From the NCBI GenBank assembly GCA_965657795.1, contig CBFHQJ010000012.1:6147-70146 (forward strand): a DNA stretch of 64,000 nt, in the 5' to 3' direction. The stretch comes from SW10 sp965657795 (lineage in GTDB: Bacteria; Verrucomicrobiota; Verrucomicrobiia; Verrucomicrobiales; Akkermansiaceae). Under the pieces are notes generated by a model. That model saw only the letters and a list, made by a program, of their open reading frames with translations. It was not told the DNA's origin and searched no databases. Positions 60,358 to 64,000 of the stretch are shown here, piece after piece (position 1 is the stretch's first letter; the number at the start of each line of letters is the position of its first letter). A program made the translations under genes and the position numbers.

Positions 60358-62763
60358 ATGATTCGCTCCAAATTCATCGGTATTACCGCGATGCTTCTCT
60401 CGGTCTCCCCCGTTCTCGCCGCCGGTCCTGCCGGCAAAATGACGCAGCCCGACTTCACCAAAGGAGATCGAATCCCCGAAGGTGCGGTTCACGACTGGAA
60501 CCTGGGAGCGACCGGCGCACGTGGCTGGATGTTCAGCGACAAAATGGTCACTTCCGACGCCCGCCAAATCCGAATCACCCGAGTCGCAACCGGTTCACCC
60601 TCCGATGGACTTCTTGAGGAAGGCGATGTTATCTTGGGAGTCGGAGGAAATCCTTTTTCGTATGATCCTCGTACTGAGTTCGGCAAGGCTTTGGTTGAGG
60701 CCGAATCTAAAAAGGCCAAAGGAGCACTCCCCCTCATCCGCTGGCGTGATGGCAAAACAGAAAACATCACCCTCAAGCTTCGCGTTTTGGGCAATTACAG
60801 CAAAACGGCTCCCTACAAATGCGCCAAATCCAAAACCATCCTCGAGCAGGGATGCAAAATCCTCGCCGCTAAAATCGAATCTCCGGGCTATCGCGAAAAC
60901 CCCATCACCCGCTCTCTAAACGCACTCGCCCTGATTGCCAGCGGCAACCCGGAGTATTTCCCGATCGTCCGTAAAGAAGTAGAATGGGCGGCCGCTTACG
61001 ACGACAAGAGCTTCCAGACATGGTATTATGGCTACGTTATCATGCTCATCTCCGAGTATACTCTTTCCACGGGAGACAAGGCCTTCCTTCCCGACCTCAA
61101 ACGCCTCGCCATGGAGGCAGCCAACGGACAAAGCATCGTCGGTTCCTGGGGACACCGCTTTGCCAATCCCGATGGGCGCCTTGGCGGATACGGAATGATG
61201 AATGCCCCCGGGCTTCCACTCACCACCTCGTTAATCCTTGCCCGTGCCGCTGGCGTAGATGACCCCAAGCTTTCGGATTCCATCGAAAAAAGTGCCAAAC
61301 TCCTCCGCTTCTACAATGGGAAGGGAGCAGTCCCCTACGGTGATCACGCCCCGTGGATTGAGAGCCACGATGACAATGGCAAGAATGGCATGGCCGCCGT
61401 CCTCTTCAGCTTTCTTGGAGAATCAAAGGCCGCCGAATACTTCTCGCGCATGAGCGTGGCTTCGCACGGCCCCGAGCGCGATGGCGGACACACCGGCAAC
61501 TTCTGCAACCTCCTGTGGGCCATGCCCGGTGTCGCCCAGTCCGGTCCCAATGCCACCGGAGCATGGATGAAGGAATTCGGTAGCTGGTATTTCGATCTCG
61601 CCCGCCAGTGGGATGGCACCTTTGTGCACCTCGGACCACCGTCTATGAAGAAGGACAGCTACGCCAACTGGGACTGCACCGGGGCCTACCTTCTTGCCTA
61701 CGCCATGCCTCTTAAGAAAATCTGGCTCACCGGAAAACGCGACCCCATTGCGCCTCAGATCACATCAAAAGAAGCCGACTCCCTGATCCGTGCAGGTCGC
61801 GGCTGGAACAACAAGGACCGTAATTCCGCCTACGATTCACTGAATGGTGACACCCTCCTCGAAGCGCTCGGCAACTGGTCACCGGTCGTTCGAGAGAGAG
61901 CCGCGATGGCCATCGGCCGGCGTAAGGGCAACGCTCCGGCAACGGCATTAATCAAACTTCTCCAGTCAGAGAAACTCTACGACCAACTCGGAGCCAGCCA
62001 AGCCATCATCGCCCTTCGGGGACGCGGCGCTGCTGCCGTCGATGCTCTCGCAAAAAACCTCTCTTCCGACGATCTCTGGCTTCGCATCAAATCCGCAGAA
62101 GCTCTGGCCGCCATCGGCAAGCCTGCGACGAAAACTGCTCCCAAACTACTTCAACTCCTCACCGAGGTAGATACAAAGACCGACCCCCGGGGCATGCAAC
62201 AGCGATATTTCTCCTTCGCCCTTTTCAACAACCGGGGTGGCTTGCTGAGCCGTTCTCTGGAGGGTGTCGATCGCGAAGTTCTTTACGAAGCAGTAAAGGC
62301 CGGACTTCAAAACGAAGACGGTCGCGCCAGGGGCAGCTTCGGCTCGGTTTACCGCAACCTCTCCCCAGCCGAAATCAAGCCGCTCCTCCCTGCCATTCTG
62401 GAAGCAATTGAAACTCCTGCTCCAAGTGGTGTTATGTTCGCCTCCGAAATTCGGGTCGAAGGCCTCAAGGTCCTTGCCGCCAATCATATCAAAGAGGGTA
62501 TGAAAGCCTGTGTAGATTTCACCGGAAAACAAAATCCTTGGGCCAGCGAGAAACGGACTCCAAAAATCATGGATATTCTTCTCAGCTACGGCTCACACGC
62601 CAAGGAGGTCATCCCCGACCTCGAAGCAGTCGCCACCCGGTTCGACGGCGGCGAACCCAACTTCCCCAAGAGACTCAGCATTCAGAAAGCGGCTCTCCTG
62701 CGGGACACCATCAAGAAAATCAATGCTTCCACCGAAGCGCCTGAACTCAACAGTATTCGCTAA
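60358..62763 (+). CDS. DUF6288-type protein with PDZ and HEAT-like repeats
   Basis: The ATG at 60358 gives a signal peptide (FIGITAMLLSVSPVLAA); an upstream start would put 16 unlikely residues before it. The 801-residue protein has a PDZ-like part at about residues 60-150 (RVATGSPSDGLLEEGDVILG). A central alpha/alpha-toroid-like region follows (about 180-470, WYYGYVIMLISEYTL, NFCNLLWAMPG, MKKDSYANWDCTGAYLLAYA). HEAT-like repeats form the last 250 residues (RERAAMAIGRRKGNAPATAL, RIKSAEALAAIGKPATKTAP). This is the architecture of DUF6288 proteins; activity is unknown. It is 18 bases from the ThuA gene and likely co-transcribed. Confidence 0.85.
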   Translation: MIRSKFIGITAMLLSVSPVLAAGPAGKMTQPDFTKGDRIPEGAVHDWNLGATGARGWMFSDKMVTSDARQIRITRVATGSPSDGLLEEGDVILGVGGNPFSYDPRTEFGKALVEAESKKAKGALPLIRWRDGKTENITLKLRVLGNYSKTAPYKCAKSKTILEQGCKILAAKIESPGYRENPITRSLNALALIASGNPEYFPIVRKEVEWAAAYDDKSFQTWYYGYVIMLISEYTLSTGDKAFLPDLKRLAMEAANGQSIVGSWGHRFANPDGRLGGYGMMNAPGLPLTTSLILARAAGVDDPKLSDSIEKSAKLLRFYNGKGAVPYGDHAPWIESHDDNGKNGMAAVLFSFLGESKAAEYFSRMSVASHGPERDGGHTGNFCNLLWAMPGVAQSGPNATGAWMKEFGSWYFDLARQWDGTFVHLGPPSMKKDSYANWDCTGAYLLAYAMPLKKIWLTGKRDPIAPQITSKEADSLIRAGRGWNNKDRNSAYDSLNGDTLLEALGNWSPVVRERAAMAIGRRKGNAPATALIKLLQSEKLYDQLGASQAIIALRGRGAAAVDALAKNLSSDDLWLRIKSAEALAAIGKPATKTAPKLLQLLTEVDTKTDPRGMQQRYFSFALFNNRGGLLSRSLEGVDREVLYEAVKAGLQNEDGRARGSFGSVYRNLSPAEIKPLLPAILEAIETPAPSGVMFASEIRVEGLKVLAANHIKEGMKACVDFTGKQNPWASEKRTPKIMDILLSYGSHAKEVIPDLEAVATRFDGGEPNFPKRLSIQKAALLRDTIKKINASTEAPELNSIR

Positions 62764-62781
62764 AACCTAAAAACCCCCGTC

Positions 62782-63810
62782 ATGCTCCGCATTCCACTTA
62801 TCATCCTCCTCACTTCACTTCTTTCGCTCTCAGCGCACCCGGTTCCCAAGAGTCCTAAATGGCTCACTTATCCCGGCGGGGATGGGCCCGGCAAAGGAAA
62901 ACACATCGTCTTAATCGCCGCCGACCAGGAATATCGCAGCGAACAAGCCATGCCCATGATGGCTGGTATTCTGAGCAAGCACCATGGATTTGATTGCACC
63001 GTGCTTTTTGGCATGAATGCAAAAGGAGAAGTCGATCCCACCATGCCGGTCTATCCCAAGAAAGGCAAAGAAGACGAATTCGAAGAGCATGACATCCCCG
63101 GACTGGAACACCTCAAATCAGCTGATCTCGTCATCTTCTTTCACCGCTTACTCACCCTGCCGGACGATCAGCTAAAGCAAATCGTGGCATACCTCGATTC
63201 TGGAAAACCTGTGATTGCGCTTCGCACCGCCAATCACGGCTTCCGTGGTCGGATCCCTTACGAACTTGATGGGAAAAATATCAACTTTGGCCGGGATATT
63301 CTTGGTGGATCTTTCATGGGCCACCATGGAGGTTGGCACCGGGAGGCTACCCGCGGGACAGTTGTCAAGGAACTCGCAGACCACCCCATCGTCAAAGGAG
63401 TCAATGACATCTGGGGGCCATCCGATGTTTATCGTACTTACAAGGAGGGCACCGCCCTGCCAAAGGACTGCACCGCTCTCGTTTGGGGACAACCACTCAC
63501 AGGTCGCTCGCCCAAGGACGAGCCGAACACAAAGAAGGAACCCCTGCCCATCGCCTGGTTCAAAAACTGGAAAACGAGCGAAGGCAAAGAAGCCCGCATT
63601 TTCAACACCACCATGGGGAGCGCTCGCGACCTTCAAAGTGAGGGCTTGAGAAGACTCGTCATCAATGCCGCCTATTGGGGAATGGGACTTGAAGGTCAGA
63701 TCACTCCAAATCGCAGCGTGGAATACACCGGCAAATACGAGCCTCGCCCCAGTGGGTTCAACTACGAAAAACTAGGCGTACACCCGCAACTCCCTTCCAC
63801 GCTCCGTTAG
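62782..63810 (+). CDS. ThuA-like (trehalose utilisation) domain protein, exported
   Basis: This 342-residue protein has a signal peptide (LIILLTSLLSLSAH) and a ThuA-like, glutamine-amidotransferase-type fold: IVLIAADQEYRSEQAMPMM, DLVIFFHRLLTLPDDQL, KPVIALRTANHGF and IFNTTMGSARDLQSEGLRRL. ThuA proteins are linked to disaccharide and polyol use, but many homologues in Planctomycetes and Verrucomicrobia are secreted and uncharacterised. It follows the DUF6288 gene. Its stop overlaps the end of a convergent gene by four bases. Confidence 0.88.
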   Translation: MLRIPLIILLTSLLSLSAHPVPKSPKWLTYPGGDGPGKGKHIVLIAADQEYRSEQAMPMMAGILSKHHGFDCTVLFGMNAKGEVDPTMPVYPKKGKEDEFEEHDIPGLEHLKSADLVIFFHRLLTLPDDQLKQIVAYLDSGKPVIALRTANHGFRGRIPYELDGKNINFGRDILGGSFMGHHGGWHREATRGTVVKELADHPIVKGVNDIWGPSDVYRTYKEGTALPKDCTALVWGQPLTGRSPKDEPNTKKEPLPIAWFKNWKTSEGKEARIFNTTMGSARDLQSEGLRRLVINAAYWGMGLEGQITPNRSVEYTGKYEPRPSGFNYEKLGVHPQLPSTLR

Positions 63811-64000
63811 TCCGCTGCTGTCTCGCGCGAAAAATCATTGTGTGATTTTTTAATACCATTCTCGATCTTGCGGTAATTAGTCAAAGAATCACCAGAGTTA
63901 ATCGGCTCAAAGCGGATTCGATTCCAATCATTTAGTTTCTGTGGGGCGAAACGCAGGATTTGTCGCCGCCCCCTGATCTCCACCTCTAGAACGACCGTGC
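63807..64000 (-). CDS. C-terminal end of an unrecognised gene (partial)
   Basis: On the minus strand one frame is open from the window edge (codon ending at 63998) to a TAA at 63807, giving 63 residues. They include EIRGRRQILRFAPQKLNDWN and the end NDFSRETAAD. The other two minus-strand frames have stops in this stretch. No family is recognised. The convergent, four-base overlap with the ThuA stop fits a real gene. Confidence 0.6.
   Translation of the reverse strand, partial: TVVLEVEIRGRRQILRFAPQKLNDWNRIRFEPINSGDSLTNYRKIENGIKKSHNDFSRETAAD

Overview
The window looks like part of a Verrucomicrobiota chromosome, most likely order Verrucomicrobiales. The evidence is indirect: two short PEP-CTERM proteins, DUF1501/DUF1552 proteins paired with planctomycete-type cytochrome proteins, sulfatases, ECF sigma factors coupled to FecR-LamG proteins, a cytochrome b558-type succinate dehydrogenase, and many starts without a Shine-Dalgarno sequence. 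No rRNA, tRNA, CRISPR array, integrase or intact transposase was seen.

Layout. 0-1.4 kb: the 3' end of gltB with a strong terminator. 1.4-5.2 kb (minus): a DUF1552 / DUF1592-type cytochrome pair. 5.3-12.8 kb (plus): a very large sulfatase and a PhoD-type phosphatase that share a 180-residue module. 12.8-14.9 kb (minus): ECF sigma factor plus FecR-LamG protein. 15.1-25.4 kb (plus): a run of secreted proteins (PEP-CTERM protein, its larger paralogue, a CotH/lamin-tail protein, a sulfatase fused to a propeller-like half). 25.5-28.0 kb: divergent TIM-barrel isomerase and FucP-type sugar transporter. 28.2-35.9 kb: a pseudopilin, a small membrane protein, then a second sigma/FecR-LamG pair followed by a PSD1 cytochrome and DUF1501 protein. 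36.1-39.6 kb: sdhCAB with terminator.

39.6-47.5 kb is scarred. It holds a frameshifted choice-of-anchor Q gene, two decayed copies of one unknown gene end, a second diverged 3' end of sdhB with its own terminator, a small membrane protein, and a 1,090-residue FG-GAP/M6-protease-like protein. 47.5-52.6 kb: a tricorn-like protease, then (minus) a fabI-GYF-DUF2752 cluster. 52.7-57.0 kb: a small membrane protein and a third PSD1/DUF1501 module. 57.0-64.0 kb: a LamG protein, a PEP-CTERM protein, a sulfotransferase with an S4-like N-terminus, a DUF6288/ThuA operon, and the end of an unrecognised minus-strand gene.

How it fits together. Most of the window is a secreted, degradative repertoire (sulfatases, phosphatase, proteases, sugar uptake and isomerisation) placed around two extracytoplasmic-signalling cassettes. 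Secreted proteins carry either a PEP-CTERM tail or a different recurring C-terminal segment, S-x-[DN]-L-x-x-W followed by a terminal F-Y-R-L-like strand. That segment is seen in seven otherwise unrelated proteins and never together with PEP-CTERM, so I suggest it as a candidate sorting signal. The second main observation is the duplicated sdhB 3' end, whose differences from the intact gene are almost all synonymous, which suggests a relic of acquired DNA at that site.
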